A DNA stretch of 64,000 nucleotides from Nocardioides marmoribigeumensis. GTDB lineage: Bacteria; Actinomycetota; Actinomycetes; Propionibacteriales; Nocardioidaceae. The position numbers and the translations under genes were made by a program. The stretch lies in NCBI RefSeq assembly GCF_031458325.1, contig NZ_JAVDYG010000001.1, forward strand, positions 806,001 through 870,000. The letters run 5' to 3'. Numbering within the stretch: the stretch's first letter is position 1; each line of letters starts with the position of its first letter. The notes below the pieces were generated by a model that was not told the origin of the DNA, did no database searches, and saw nothing but the letters and a program-made list of their open reading frames with translations. This document shows positions 43,517 to 55,494 of the stretch, in pieces.

Positions 43517-45514
43517 ATGACCACCACGGAGGTGACGCCGCCGGACGAGATCGGGGCCCCGGCGTCGAGGTTCGCCACCTTCGCCGCCGTGGCGGCCGCG
43601 GTGTCCGTGGCGTGCTGCCTGGGCGCGTTCCCGCTCTCGGTCTACCTCGACGGCAACGACGTGGCACTGGGCTTCGCCGCCCCGGACCTCGTGCTCGGCA
43701 TGACCTGGCCGGTCGCGGGCGCGCTGATCCTGCGCGTCCAGCCGCACAACAGCGTGGGCCGGCTGATGCTCGTCACGGCCGTCATCGGGCCCTACCACGT
43801 CGCCTCGGCAGTCGCCGCCCACACCGGCGGCGAGGGCGTGGTGGGCGCTGCCTGCGCGTGGTTCGCCGTGTGGGGCTTCGCCCCGCCGTACTTCTACACC
43901 GTGCCGGTGATCCCGCACCTCTTCCCGGACGGCCGGCCGCTGGGTCGACGCTGGGGCCACCTGGTCCGGTTCCTGCTGGTCCTGGCGACCCTGGCGGTCG
44001 TCGGGCGGATGTTCGCCGACGTCCCTCCCGACCTCGCGCCGGAGGTCGCCAACCCCCTCGGCATCCCGGGCGCCGACTGGCTGCGAGGCCTCGTCGTCGC
44101 GTGCGTCATGCCGCTGTTCTTCGTCGGGATCCCGACCGGCGTCCTGGTGATCGCGCTGCGCATGCGCCGGGCGCAGGACCGGGAGCGCACGCAGCTGCTG
44201 TGGCTGCTCCTCGGCGGCCTGGTCCTGCTCGTGGGGGTGGCCGTGGGCTTCATGCCCGGTGCCGCCGGCGAATGGGCGTTCTCGGCCTCCCTGGCCGGCG
44301 TGCCCACGGCGATGGCGATCGGGATCCTGCGTCACCAGCTCTTCGACATCGAGGTGACGCTGAGCCGCACGCTCGTCCTCGCGATCATCACCGCGATGGT
44401 CGTGGGCGTCTACGTCGTCCTGGTCTACGTCGCCGACGCGGTCGCGCCCGGCTCGAGCTGGGGCGTGCTCGTCGTCGCCCTGGCGGCCCTGGCCGCGGCG
44501 GCCGCTCGCGAGCGCGTCCAGCGGGTCGTGGACCGGCGCCTGTTCGGTCACCGGCACAACGCCTACGCCGTCGTCGCCGACGTCGGCAAGCGGGTCGCCG
44601 GGGCCTCCCAGCCCGTCGACGCCCTGCAGCGGCTCGTCGACGGGCTGCGGGAGTCGCTGCGGCTGCCCTACGCGGCGTACGTCAGCGACGACCTCACGCT
44701 CACCTCCGGTACGCCGGTCCACGGCAGCCAGGTGGTCAGGGTCGAGGCGCTCGGCGACCGGGTCGGCGAGCTGCACGTCGGGCTGCGCCGGCCGCACGAG
44801 CGGTGGACCCCGCAGCAGGAGAACGCCGTGGCCGAGATCGCCTCGCGTGCCGGCACGCTGGCCTACGCCGCACGCCTGGTCGGCGACGTGGCCCTGAGCC
44901 GTGGCCGCATCGTGGCCGCTCGCGAGGAGGAGCGGCGCCGGCTGCGCAAGGACCTGCACGACGGGGTCGCACCCGCCCTGGCGGGGACCGCGCTCCAGCT
45001 GGACTCGCTGGCGCGGCGGCTGCGGTCGCTCGACGCCTCGCTCGCCGAGCGCGCCGAGGCGCTGCGCGACGGGCTGCGTGCCGGGGTGGGCGAGCTGCGC
45101 GCCGTGGTGCACGGGCTGCGGCCGCCCGTGCTCGACCAGCTCGGACTCGCCGGTGCGGTCAGGCAGCTCGTGGCCGGGCACGACCAGCCCGCGACGCAGG
45201 TGACCGTCGCGCCCTTCGACCCGCCGACCGCTGCGGTCGAGGTGGCGGCGTACGCCATCGCCTCCGAGGCGTTCACCAACGCGCTGCGCCACAGCGTGGC
45301 GAGCCGGGTCGAGGTCGGGCTCGGGCAGGATGGGCGCCGACTGGTGGTCCGGGTCAGCGACAACGGGGTGGGGATGCCCGCCCGGGTGAAGGAGGGGGTC
45401 GGGGTGCGGAGCATGCGCGAGCGCGCGGCGGAGGTCGGCGGGACGTTGCGGGTCACCAGGACGCCGGGAGGCGGCACCACGGTCCGCGCCGAGCTCCCCC
45501 TGGACCCCGCATGA
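43517..45514 (+). CDS. Membrane sensor histidine kinase (HisKA_3 type)
   Basis: This 665-aa kinase has an N-terminal region with about eight transmembrane helices (residues 20-325), a GAF-like linker (about 345-460), and the dimerisation helix EEERRRLRKDLHDG with phospho-His near residue 481. An ATPase domain follows, with the N box in ASEAFTNALRHS and DNGVGMP. It belongs to the NarL-partner class. The ATG at 43517 has no clear ribosome site; CAGAGT 7 nt upstream may be a -10. The stop overlaps the regulator's start (ATGA). The signal is unknown. Confidence 0.92.
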   Translation: MTTTEVTPPDEIGAPASRFATFAAVAAAVSVACCLGAFPLSVYLDGNDVALGFAAPDLVLGMTWPVAGALILRVQPHNSVGRLMLVTAVIGPYHVASAVAAHTGGEGVVGAACAWFAVWGFAPPYFYTVPVIPHLFPDGRPLGRRWGHLVRFLLVLATLAVVGRMFADVPPDLAPEVANPLGIPGADWLRGLVVACVMPLFFVGIPTGVLVIALRMRRAQDRERTQLLWLLLGGLVLLVGVAVGFMPGAAGEWAFSASLAGVPTAMAIGILRHQLFDIEVTLSRTLVLAIITAMVVGVYVVLVYVADAVAPGSSWGVLVVALAALAAAAARERVQRVVDRRLFGHRHNAYAVVADVGKRVAGASQPVDALQRLVDGLRESLRLPYAAYVSDDLTLTSGTPVHGSQVVRVEALGDRVGELHVGLRRPHERWTPQQENAVAEIASRAGTLAYAARLVGDVALSRGRIVAAREEERRRLRKDLHDGVAPALAGTALQLDSLARRLRSLDASLAERAEALRDGLRAGVGELRAVVHGLRPPVLDQLGLAGAVRQLVAGHDQPATQVTVAPFDPPTAAVEVAAYAIASEAFTNALRHSVASRVEVGLGQDGRRLVVRVSDNGVGMPARVKEGVGVRSMRERAAEVGGTLRVTRTPGGGTTVRAELPLDPA

Positions 45515-46161
45515 GCGTCAGCGTGCTGGTGGCCGACGACCACCCGATGTTCCGCGCCGGCATGGTGACCGTGCTGCAGGACCTCGACGACATCGAGGTG
45601 GTCGGGCAGGCCGCCAACGGCCGGGAGGCGGTCGAGCTGGTCGCGAGGATGGCCCCCGACGTGGTGCTGATGGACCTGCGCATGCCCGAGGTCGGCGGTC
45701 TCGAGGCGACCGCGCGGATCAAGGTCGAGCACCCCGACACCGCCGTGATCGTGCTGACGATGGACTCCGACGACGACTCGATCTTCGCCGCGCTGCGGGC
45801 CGGGGCCCGGGGCTACCTGCTCAAGGAGTCCGACGGTCTCGACATCGAGCGGGCGATCAACGGCGTGGCACGCGGCGAGGCGGTCTTCGGGGCCGGCATC
45901 GCCGAGCGCGTGCTCACCCTGTTCAGCCAGGGGCGCTCGTCGGCGGTCAGCCCGTTCCCCGAGCTGACCCCCCGCGAGCTGGAGATGCTCGAGCTCATCG
46001 CCGGTGGCCTCGACAACCCGACGATCGCGCGACGGCTGTTCCTCAGCGAGAAGACCGTGCGCAACCGGGTCAGCGCGATCCTCACCAAGCTGCACGCCCG
46101 CTCCCGCGCGGAGATGGTCGCCCTCGCCCGCGACGCCGGGCTCGGCGGTCCCGCGTCCTGA
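45511..46161 (+). CDS. NarL/FixJ-family response regulator
   Basis: The receiver domain has acidic residues in VADDHPMF, phospho-acceptor Asp55 (LMDLRMPEVGG) and Lys in YLLKES. A LuxR-type helix-turn-helix covers about residues 148-210 (LTPRELEMLELIAGG, EKTVRNRVSAILTKL). It has 216 aa. It is translationally coupled to the kinase and surely paired with it. Likely targets are the flanking membrane-protein genes, by position only. Confidence 0.95.
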   Translation: MSVSVLVADDHPMFRAGMVTVLQDLDDIEVVGQAANGREAVELVARMAPDVVLMDLRMPEVGGLEATARIKVEHPDTAVIVLTMDSDDDSIFAALRAGARGYLLKESDGLDIERAINGVARGEAVFGAGIAERVLTLFSQGRSSAVSPFPELTPRELEMLELIAGGLDNPTIARRLFLSEKTVRNRVSAILTKLHARSRAEMVALARDAGLGGPAS

Positions 46162-46181
46162 GGGTCCCGCCTGAAGGTCCC

Positions 46182-46198
46182 GCCCGGGGTTCCCGGGC
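46182..46198 (+). terminator. Possible hairpin after the response regulator
   Basis: GCCCGGG, a GTT loop and CCCGGGC form a 7-bp GC stem 20 bp after the stop codon. No T-run follows, so it is a weak terminator candidate. Confidence 0.3.
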
Positions 46199-46287
46199 AG
46201 TCGGGACGCCGACCCCTGCTGCCGGGGTCACCGGGCGGGCGAGAGTCAGGTCATCGGGCAACACCGCCCACTGACCAAGGAGTCGCC

Positions 46288-46968
46288 ATGACCGCCACGC
46301 TCGACACCGCCGCCGCCACCACCGCCACCACCACCACCGCGCCCGCCGCCGAGTCCGGTCCGGGGGTCCGCCGCGCCGTGCAGCTCGCCCTCCCCGCCGT
46401 CGCCGGCGTCCTCCTCGCCGCTGCCACCCTCACCGACCCGGGCGCGGCCAACGAGGGCCGCGAGATGATCAAGGTCTACGCCGCCGAGGTCGACCAGCTG
46501 CAGTGGCACGCCACGCTGCTGCACCTCGCCTACGGCGTGTGGGGCGTCGTCCCGCTCGCCCTGGTCCCCCTGGTCCGCGGTCGCGGCCGCGGCCTGATGA
46601 ACCTCGCCGCCGTGCTCGGCTTCCTGGTGATGGTGAGCATGCCGGCACTCATGATGAGCGACCTGTTCTTCGCCGCCATCACCAACGAGAGCGGGCTCGA
46701 CGCCGCGTCGAGGATCTACGACGGCATGGGTGGCGAGCAGTGGGCGGTCAAGGCCTACCTGCTGCCCGGGCTGGTCTCGATGCTCCTCGTGCTCCCGGTG
46801 ACCTTCGCCGCCCTGGCCCGCGCCCGTCGTACCCCCTGGTGGGCGGTCGTCCCGGCCCTCCTGGTGCTGCCGACCTTCGCCGTCTTCGGCGCCGCCGGCG
46901 TCGGGGTCGTGGTGCCGGCCGGGCTCCTGGCGGGCCTCTCGGTGGTCCTGGCCCGCGCCCCGCGGTGA
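46288..46968 (+). CDS. Membrane protein beside a two-component system (unknown)
   Basis: A 226-aa protein has a Thr/Ala-rich N-terminus, about five or six hydrophobic helices and an outside loop between helices 3 and 4. AGGAG lies 7 nt before the ATG. It is 126 bp downstream of the response regulator on the same strand and resembles the protein at 42701-43387 in size and topology. I do not recognise the family; a role in what the kinase senses or controls is inferred from position. Confidence 0.78.
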   Translation: MTATLDTAAATTATTTTAPAAESGPGVRRAVQLALPAVAGVLLAAATLTDPGAANEGREMIKVYAAEVDQLQWHATLLHLAYGVWGVVPLALVPLVRGRGRGLMNLAAVLGFLVMVSMPALMMSDLFFAAITNESGLDAASRIYDGMGGEQWAVKAYLLPGLVSMLLVLPVTFAALARARRTPWWAVVPALLVLPTFAVFGAAGVGVVVPAGLLAGLSVVLARAPR

Positions 46969-46981
46969 GCCGCTGGGTGCA

Positions 46982-47086
46982 GTTTCACTAGGTACCTAGT
47001 GACTTTGTCACTCCCCGAGCGAAACTTCGCTCGGGGAGTGCCAGTTTTCCCGCACCCCAGTCGTACGACGGCCAGCCGGCCCGGGC
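46982..47086. repeat. Palindromic repeat element, copy B (one-ended form)
   Basis: The 18-bp palindrome (46985-47002) is followed by a perfect 13-bp stem hairpin at 47011-47038 (loop AC). CGTACGACGG at 47062-47071 and CAGCCGGCCC come next, in the same order as in copy C. The second half is missing. It fills the gap between two convergent genes and could terminate both, but no T-run follows the hairpin. Confidence 0.88.
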
Positions 47087-47094
47087 GCGACCGC

Positions 47095-47829
47095 TCAGGC
47101 CCGGCGCTCGGCAGCGTCGAGGCTGGCCGTGATGACCGCCTCGAGGATCCGGGTCCACCCCTCGGTGCCGAGGGCCGGCGCCGTGGCCACGAGCCGCTCG
47201 ACGATCTCGGCCTCGCGCGCCGGGTCGCGGCCCTCGTGGCCGGGCACCTCCTTGTGCTCCTGGATGCGCGCGGTCAGGGCCGCCCGCCGGGCGAGCACGC
47301 GGGCCAGGTCGTCGTCGGTCTCGTCGACCTGGGTCCGGAGGTAGGCCATCGGATCGGTCCCCTCCCAGGCCATCCGGAGGTCGGGGGCGCGCTCGTCGTT
47401 GCCGGACCCGTCGGTGCGCTCCAGCTCGACCAGCCCCCAGCGGCGGTAGAACCGTCGGGCCGGCTCGTTGCTCTCGAAGACCCACAGGGCGAAGCCGCCC
47501 GGCCGCAGCGTCTTGACCAGGTCGAGCAGGTTGCTGCCGATGCCCTGCCCGGCGAAGTCGGGGAGCACGTAGAGGTGGTCCAGCCACGCCCCGTCGACGA
47601 GCGCGTAGCCCACGACCCGGCCCTCGACCTCGGCCACCCACGTCTCGCCGGCCGCCATCCGCCCGCGCAGGTAGGGCGCGGCGTCGCGGTCGGGGTGGAC
47701 CATCGGGGGCATCGCCGGGACCGCGGCCTTGCGCGAGGTCAGGTGCACCTCGACGACGGCGTCGAGGTCGTCGGGACCGGCCGGGCGCAGCAGCACCCCG
47801 GTCAGGTCGGGACCGTCAGTCGAGCCCAC
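47095..47829 (-). CDS. GNAT acetyltransferase fused to a chorismate-mutase-like domain
   Basis: This 244-aa protein has two parts. Residues about 10-150 are a GNAT acetyltransferase ([29 protein letters not shown] is the acetyl-CoA loop region; key motif GQGIGS). Residues about 160-240 look like an AroQ-type chorismate mutase helix bundle ([16 protein letters not shown], then [13 protein letters not shown]). Start GTG at 47829 overlaps the RluD-family gene end by 14 bp. Whether the mutase half is active cannot be told from sequence. It ends next to repeat copy B. Confidence 0.78.
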   Translation of the reverse strand: MGSTDGPDLTGVLLRPAGPDDLDAVVEVHLTSRKAAVPAMPPMVHPDRDAAPYLRGRMAAGETWVAEVEGRVVGYALVDGAWLDHLYVLPDFAGQGIGSNLLDLVKTLRPGGFALWVFESNEPARRFYRRWGLVELERTDGSGNDERAPDLRMAWEGTDPMAYLRTQVDETDDDLARVLARRAALTARIQEHKEVPGHEGRDPAREAEIVERLVATAPALGTEGWTRILEAVITASLDAAERRA

Positions 47830-48742
47830 GGATCACGTCCAGGGCGTGGGCGAGGTCGTCGGGGTAGGGCGACTCGTACTCGACGTACTCTCCCGAGTCG
47901 GGGTGGTCGAAGCCGAGCCGCACGGCGTGCAGCCACTGCCGCCTCAGCCCGACCCGCTCGGCCAGGACCGGGTCGCCGCCGTAGAGCGGGTCGCCCACGC
48001 ACGGGTGGTGCAGCGCCTGCATGTGCACACGGATCTGGTGCGTGCGACCGGTCTCCAGGTGCAGCTCCAGCAGGCTGGCGAACCGGTGGGCCTCGAGCGT
48101 CTCGTAGTGGGTGACGCTGTGCCGGCCACCGGAGATCACGGCGTACTTGTGGTCGAACTTGGGGTGCCGCGCGATCGGGGCCTCGATCGTGCCGCGGAAC
48201 GGGTCGGGGTGGCCCTGCACCAGCGCGTGGTAGGTCTTGTCGACCGTGCGGTGCCGGAAGGCGTTCTTGAGGATGGAGTACGCCGACTCGGACTTGGCGA
48301 TCACCATCACCCCCGACGTGCCGACGTCGAGCCGCTGCACGATCCCCTGCCGCTCGCTCGCCCCGCTCGTGGAGATGCGGAACCCGGCTGCGGCGAGGTG
48401 GCCGACGACGGTCGGGCCCGACCAGCCCGGGCTGGGGTGCACCGCGACGCCGACCGGCTTGTCGATGACCACGAGGGCGTCGTCGTCGTGGATGATCCCG
48501 ATGCCCTCCACGATCTCGGGCTTGACCGCGACCGGTGCGAGGGCCGGGATCGTGGCCTCGAGCATCGACCCGGCGTGCACCCGCTCGGACTTGGCGACCT
48601 CCTGGCCGTCGACGTGGACGAGCCCCTGCCCCACGAGCTCGGCGGCCCGGCTGCGGGAGACGCCGAACATCCGCGCGAGGGCGGTGTCGACCCGCTCGCC
48701 CGCGAGACCCTCGGGGACCAGGACGGTGCGGTGGTCGCTCAC
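47816..48742 (-). CDS. RluA/RluD-family 23S rRNA pseudouridine synthase
   Basis: This enzyme converts uridine to pseudouridine in 23S rRNA. An N-terminal S4 domain (about residues 12-70, [20 protein letters not shown]) precedes the catalytic domain with the active Asp in [11 protein letters not shown] and the family motif [11 protein letters not shown]. It has 308 aa from the GTG at 48742, which overlaps the lspA stop (GTGA). The lspA-rluD order is conserved in bacteria. Confidence 0.94.
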   Translation of the reverse strand: MSDHRTVLVPEGLAGERVDTALARMFGVSRSRAAELVGQGLVHVDGQEVAKSERVHAGSMLEATIPALAPVAVKPEIVEGIGIIHDDDALVVIDKPVGVAVHPSPGWSGPTVVGHLAAAGFRISTSGASERQGIVQRLDVGTSGVMVIAKSESAYSILKNAFRHRTVDKTYHALVQGHPDPFRGTIEAPIARHPKFDHKYAVISGGRHSVTHYETLEAHRFASLLELHLETGRTHQIRVHMQALHHPCVGDPLYGGDPVLAERVGLRRQWLHAVRLGFDHPDSGEYVEYESPYPDDLAHALDVIRGLD

Positions 48743-49350
48743 GAGCCCGCACCCTCCCCGGTCTCCTCGGAGCCGTCGGTCTGGGGCCGTCGCCCGCGCA
48801 GCGGGACCCCGCGCCACGAGTGCCAGATGATCAGGGCCGCCGCGAGGTTGATGCAGATGTCCGCGACGTTGAACACCGGCCAGTGCGGCAGCTGGAGGAA
48901 GTCCACGACATGACCCCGCAACGGCGCGGGGTCGCGCAGCATGCGGTCGGTCAGGTTGCCCGACACCCCACCGAGCAGCAGGCCGAGCGCGACTGCCCAG
49001 CCGCGCGTGCCGACCCGGCGTGCCAGGACCAGGACGACCACCACGGCAGCGGCAGCCAGCAGGGTGAGCGCGACGGTGGACGACGTGCCGGTGCTGAACG
49101 CGGCGCCCGGGTTGCGCACCAACGTCAGCCGGAGCACGGGACCGATCAGCTCGACCGGCTCACGACCGTCCAGGTGACGCATCGCGAAGGTCTTGGTGAC
49201 GACGTCGACGGAGTACGCCGCGAGGGCCACGAGCGCGAGGAGCAGGCGCAGGCGACGGCGGGACGGGGTGGTGACGGGGACTCCAGGGTCGCGGGCCTCG
49301 GGGCCGCTGTGACCACTCGGGGTCAGCGGCGTTCCTCTCGCTGCTTGCAT
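48739..49350 (-). CDS. lspA: Lipoprotein signal peptidase II
   Basis: LspA cleaves the signal peptide of diacylglyceryl-modified prelipoproteins. Four transmembrane helices and the two catalytic Asp motifs are present ([10 protein letters not shown] and FNVADICIN). It acts after Lgt, encoded at 10.8 kb. The start is uncertain: the ATG at 49350 overlaps the DksA-like gene by 28 bp and lacks a ribosome site. A CTG further in, 7 nt after AGAGGA, is possible. The length from 49350 is 203 aa. Confidence 0.93.
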   Translation of the reverse strand: MQAARGTPLTPSGHSGPEARDPGVPVTTPSRRRLRLLLALVALAAYSVDVVTKTFAMRHLDGREPVELIGPVLRLTLVRNPGAAFSTGTSSTVALTLLAAAAVVVVLVLARRVGTRGWAVALGLLLGGVSGNLTDRMLRDPAPLRGHVVDFLQLPHWPVFNVADICINLAAALIIWHSWRGVPLRGRRPQTDGSEETGEGAGS

Positions 49351-50510
49351 GTCATGCACAGTGTCGCACGGGGAAAAGCCTGCAGCCGCATCTTGCCGAT
49401 GGGCTGGCCGCACGACTCGCACACGCCGTAGGTGCCGTCGTCGATGCGTGCCATCGCCCGCTGGGTCTGCAGGAGCATCCCGCGCGCGTTGTTGGCCAGG
49501 CTCATCTCGTGGTCGCGCTCGAACGTCGCGGACCCCACGTCAGCCTGGTCGTTGCCAGCGCCGTCCCCGCCGTCGCGCATGAGCTCGTCGAGCTCGTGCT
49601 CCACGAGGTCGAGCTCGCCGCGGAGGCGGTCGACGTCGGTGGTCAGCTCGGCGCGGACCTCGTCGAGCTCGCCCTGGGTCCAGGGGTCCTCGTCGTCCTT
49701 GACCAGCAGAGCGGCGGCCGCAGCCTTCTTGGTCGGGGCCTTCGTGGCGGGCGCCTTGGTCGTCGACGTCTTCCTCGCGGTCGCCTTGGCAGGCGCCTTC
49801 GCGGTCTTCTTGGCCGCCGACCGGGTGGCCTCGGCCGAGGTCGCCTCGACGGGCGCCGTCTTCTTGGCGGGCGTCTTCTTGGCGGGCGTCTTCTTGGCGG
49901 GCGCCTTCTCGGCAGCGGCCTTCGCAGGCGCCTTCGCCGCTGGAGCCTTCGTCGCGGGGGCAGCCTTCTTCGTCGCGGCCTTGGCCGGCGCCTTCTTGGC
50001 GACCGACTTGGCCGGAGCCTTCTTCGCGGCCGACTTCGTGGCGGCGGCCTTGGCCGGCGCCTTCGTCGCGGCCGCCTTGGTGGCAGCCGCCTTCGCGGGC
50101 GCGGCCTTGGCCGGGGCCCTCTTCGCCGCCGACTTCGCCGGAGCCTTCGCCGCCGACTTCGCCGGCGCAGCATTGGCAGGCGCCTTCTTCGCAGGCGCCT
50201 TCTTCGCAGGGGCGGCCTTCGCAGGCGCCTTGGCCGCAGCCTTCGCAGGGGCCTTCGCAGGGGCCTTCGCCGGCGCCTTCGCCGCAGCCTTCGCAGGGGC
50301 CTTCGCCGGCGCCTTCGCCGCAGCCTTCGCAGGGGCCTTCGCAGGCGCCTTCTTCGCCGCCGCAGGTGCGGACGTCGACGTCGTGGCCGCGGAGGCCTTG
50401 GACTTGGTGGCGGCGCTGGACTTGCGGCCGACGCCCGTGACGCGTCGCGCGGCCGCAGCCGTCTTGGAGACGGTCTTGCTGGCCAGCTTGCCGGCGGTGG
50501 ATCGAGCCAT
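49323..50510 (-). CDS. DksA/TraR zinc-finger protein with histone-H1-like N-terminal tail
   Basis: A 395-aa protein has an unusual N-terminus: about residues 20-275 are almost only Ala, Lys, Pro and Thr in PAKA/AAKK repeats like histone H1. The C-terminal 120 residues hold a coiled coil ([16 protein letters not shown]...) and a C4 zinc finger CESCGQPIG...LCMTC. DksA-family proteins act on RNA polymerase; the basic tail should bind DNA or RNA. AGGAG precedes the ATG at 50510. The place between ileS and lspA is conserved in actinobacteria. Confidence 0.9.
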   Translation of the reverse strand: MARSTAGKLASKTVSKTAAAARRVTGVGRKSSAATKSKASAATTSTSAPAAAKKAPAKAPAKAAAKAPAKAPAKAAAKAPAKAPAKAPAKAAAKAPAKAAPAKKAPAKKAPANAAPAKSAAKAPAKSAAKRAPAKAAPAKAAATKAAATKAPAKAAATKSAAKKAPAKSVAKKAPAKAATKKAAPATKAPAAKAPAKAAAEKAPAKKTPAKKTPAKKTAPVEATSAEATRSAAKKTAKAPAKATARKTSTTKAPATKAPTKKAAAAALLVKDDEDPWTQGELDEVRAELTTDVDRLRGELDLVEHELDELMRDGGDGAGNDQADVGSATFERDHEMSLANNARGMLLQTQRAMARIDDGTYGVCESCGQPIGKMRLQAFPRATLCMTCKQREERR

Positions 50511-50734
50511 GCCGGGGACTCCTCGTCGTCGGGGCCGTCCGACGCCGGGGCGTTCGAACACCGAACCGAAACGCGCGCCCCTCCGGCGCGCGCGTGGCGA
50601 GGATATGCCGCCTGACCTGGCGTGACAACCAGCCACGCCCGGGCCGATCCACGCCCGGAGGGGTGTGTTCGGCACACGGGGCGAAACCTCGTGGAGCCGT
50701 TCGTGGGTGCTCTGGCAGACTTGGGGACGACCGC
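50511..50734. other. Non-coding region between dksA-like gene and ileS leader
   Basis: This divergent promoter region shows no protein-like frame. It holds a GC hairpin (CGCGCGC ... GCGCGCG near 50573-50593) and CAGACT at about 50715, a weak -10 candidate for the ileS transcript. Nothing else is evident. Confidence 0.5.
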
Positions 50735-51010
50735 GAGGCGTGGACGGGACGAGTAGCTCCGAGCACAGCCGGCAGCGACCCGGGGACGGTGAGAGCCCGG
50801 GGGTGTTGTCCGGAGCGAAGATCACCCCCGAGCCGCCGGAAGAGCGCTGGACCCGGACCGACCACTCCGGACCCAGCAGGTAGACCCGGCTGCGGCGCGC
50901 CACGAGTGGGTGCAGCCCTCAAGGGCGGCACCAAGGAGGGTGGTACCGCGGGACCCGGTGGCGGGCCTCGTCCCTTCGTCCGGACCCGGCACGGGCCCGG
51001 TCCGACGAAG
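50735..51010 (+). promoter_or_regulatory. T-box leader of ileS
   Basis: This riboswitch binds uncharged tRNA-Ile. The T-box core AGGGTGGTACCGCG is at 50937-50950. Upstream lie a Stem I with the AGTAG motif (50752-50756), a GGTGAGAGCCC segment (50788-50798) and a GAAGATCACC specifier loop whose ATC codon (50821-50823) specifies Ile. After the T-box core the sequence can form a GC-rich stem without a T-run near the GAGGAA ribosome site (51016-51021). Control of translation is therefore likelier than termination. Confidence 0.9.
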
Positions 51011-51030
51011 CGACCCGAGGAAGACCCGCG

Positions 51031-54228
<3,198 letters not shown>

Positions 54229-54232
54229 CCGC

Positions 54233-54274
54233 ACGAGACCCGCTCCCCCGGGCGACCGGAGGGGCGGGTCTCGT
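54233..54274. terminator. Bidirectional hairpin between ileS and divIVA
   Basis: ACGAGACCCGC and its exact complement GCGGGTCTCGT form an 11-bp stem; the arms extend further with imperfect pairing around the loop. It lies just after the ileS stop and 24 bp before the divIVA stop on the other strand, so it may serve both. Confidence 0.7.
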
Positions 54275-54298
54275 CGTTGCTGAGGTGGTGCCGGCGGG

Positions 54299-55051
54299 TC
54301 AGGCCTGGGCGTCGGCGCCGCTCGTGCCGCTGCTGCTCTGCAAGGACCCCGGCTCGCCGCGACCCTCGAGGGCCTCCAGCTGCTGCTCGAAGTAGCCCTT
54401 GAGCTCGGAGCGGTAGGACTGCTCGAACTCCTTGAGCCGGTTGACCTCCGCGTCGAGCTCCTCCTTCTCGCGCTCGAGGTCGCCGAACAGCTGCGTGCGG
54501 CGCTGGTCGGTCTCGCTGTCGAGCTGCTCGGCGCGGCTGCGGGCCTCGTCCTCGACCCGCTGCGCCTCGGCCTTGGCCTGGCCGACGATCTGCTCGGCCT
54601 GCTCCTCGGCCTCGGCGACCAGGGCGTCGGCGTTCTGGCCGGCGAGCTCGAGCAGACGGGTGGCGGCCTTGGAGGCCTCGGCGGTGGTGCTGACCTGGAT
54701 GGTCTCGACGACCCGCTCCTGCGGTGCCGCGGGAGCGGCGGGCTGCTCCGGCTCGGGGGCGGGCTCCGGCTCGGGCTCGGGCTCGGCCTGGGTCTCGGGC
54801 TCGGCCGGGGTCGCCTCGGGCTCGGGCTCGGGCTCCTTGGCCAGCTCGACGGGGGCCTTGCTCTCGGGCATCGGGGCGCCACTCTGGGCGGCCTCGAGCT
54901 TGGCGCGCAGCTCGTCGTTCTCGGTGACCAGGCGGGTGAGCTCGGCCTCGACCTCGTCGAGGAACTGGTCGACCTCGCCCATGTCGTAGCCCTCACGCAG
55001 GCGAACTGCGGTGAAGCGCTTGTTGCTCACGTCCTCGGGCGTCAGGGCCAT
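54299..55051 (-). CDS. divIVA: DivIVA/Wag31-like polar growth protein
   Basis: DivIVA marks curved membrane at poles and septum. The N-terminal lipid-binding domain starts MALTPEDVSNKRFTAVRLREGYD and runs into a coiled coil (about residues 25-55). A Glu/Pro-rich linker (60-115) is followed by a second long coiled coil (120-230). It has 250 aa. It is the last gene of the division cluster on this strand. Confidence 0.94.
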   Translation of the reverse strand: MALTPEDVSNKRFTAVRLREGYDMGEVDQFLDEVEAELTRLVTENDELRAKLEAAQSGAPMPESKAPVELAKEPEPEPEATPAEPETQAEPEPEPEPAPEPEQPAAPAAPQERVVETIQVSTTAEASKAATRLLELAGQNADALVAEAEEQAEQIVGQAKAEAQRVEDEARSRAEQLDSETDQRRTQLFGDLEREKEELDAEVNRLKEFEQSYRSELKGYFEQQLEALEGRGEPGSLQSSSGTSGADAQA

Positions 55052-55158
55052 GGTCCGTCCTTCAGGTCGCTGCGGAGCCGGTGTCGGTCGCGACGTGGGT
55101 CGCGGGGTTCACCGTAGCGGCTCGCGCTGCGGCACGGGCGGGGACGCTGAGACGCGGA

Positions 55159-55452
55159 TCAGCGGTAGAAGATCGCGGCGTTGAGGTCCATCAGCAGGAA
55201 GACGCTGATCAGCACGATGATGAAGGCCAGGTCGAGCTGGATCGCCCCCAGCCGCAGGGGTGGGACGTAGCGCCGGATCAGCAGGATCGGCGGGTCGGTG
55301 ATGCTGTAGACGACCTCGAGCAGCACCAGCAGCGCACCGCGAGGGTGCCAGTCGCGGGCGAAGACCTGCACCCAGTCGAAGACGAAGCGGACGAACAGCA
55401 GGATCAGGAAGAGCTGGAGGATGGTCCCGATGATCGAACCGACGACGTACAC
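55159..55452 (-). CDS. YggT family membrane protein
   Basis: This 97-aa protein has two hydrophobic helices (about residues 3-25 and 72-92) and the family segment YSITDPPILLIRR. It is often next to sepF and divIVA; a role in membrane or osmotic homeostasis is suggested, not proven. The GTG start lacks a ribosome site, and TAGGCT lies 6 nt upstream. Confidence 0.9.
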   Translation of the reverse strand: MYVVGSIIGTILQLFLILLFVRFVFDWVQVFARDWHPRGALLVLLEVVYSITDPPILLIRRYVPPLRLGAIQLDLAFIIVLISVFLLMDLNAAIFYR

Positions 55453-55458
55453 GCGCTC

Positions 55459-55464
55459 AGCCTA
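55459..55464 (-). promoter_or_regulatory. Putative -10 box of yggT
   Basis: TAGGCT on the minus strand is followed by 6 nt and the GTG at 55452, suggesting a leaderless transcript starting inside the division cluster. Confidence 0.4.
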
Positions 55465-55494
55465 GGGATCGACGCCAACCGGACCGGTCGGGGG

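Noticed and set aside
46999-48114. Plus-strand frame starting with LSLPERNFARG-like residues, and similar peptides at other repeat copies
   Set aside because: These residues are the translation of the CCGAGCGAA hairpin of the repeat element; no ribosome site and the rest is antisense to real genes.
49860-50360. Regular short repeats that might be read as a CRISPR array
   Set aside because: Units are short, variable and without unique spacers; they are Ala-Lys-Pro codon repeats within a coding region.
49509-50615. Low-complexity plus-strand frames rich in Arg, Gly and Leu or Ala and Phe
   Set aside because: They are the reverse strand of the PAKA-repeat tail of the DksA-like gene.
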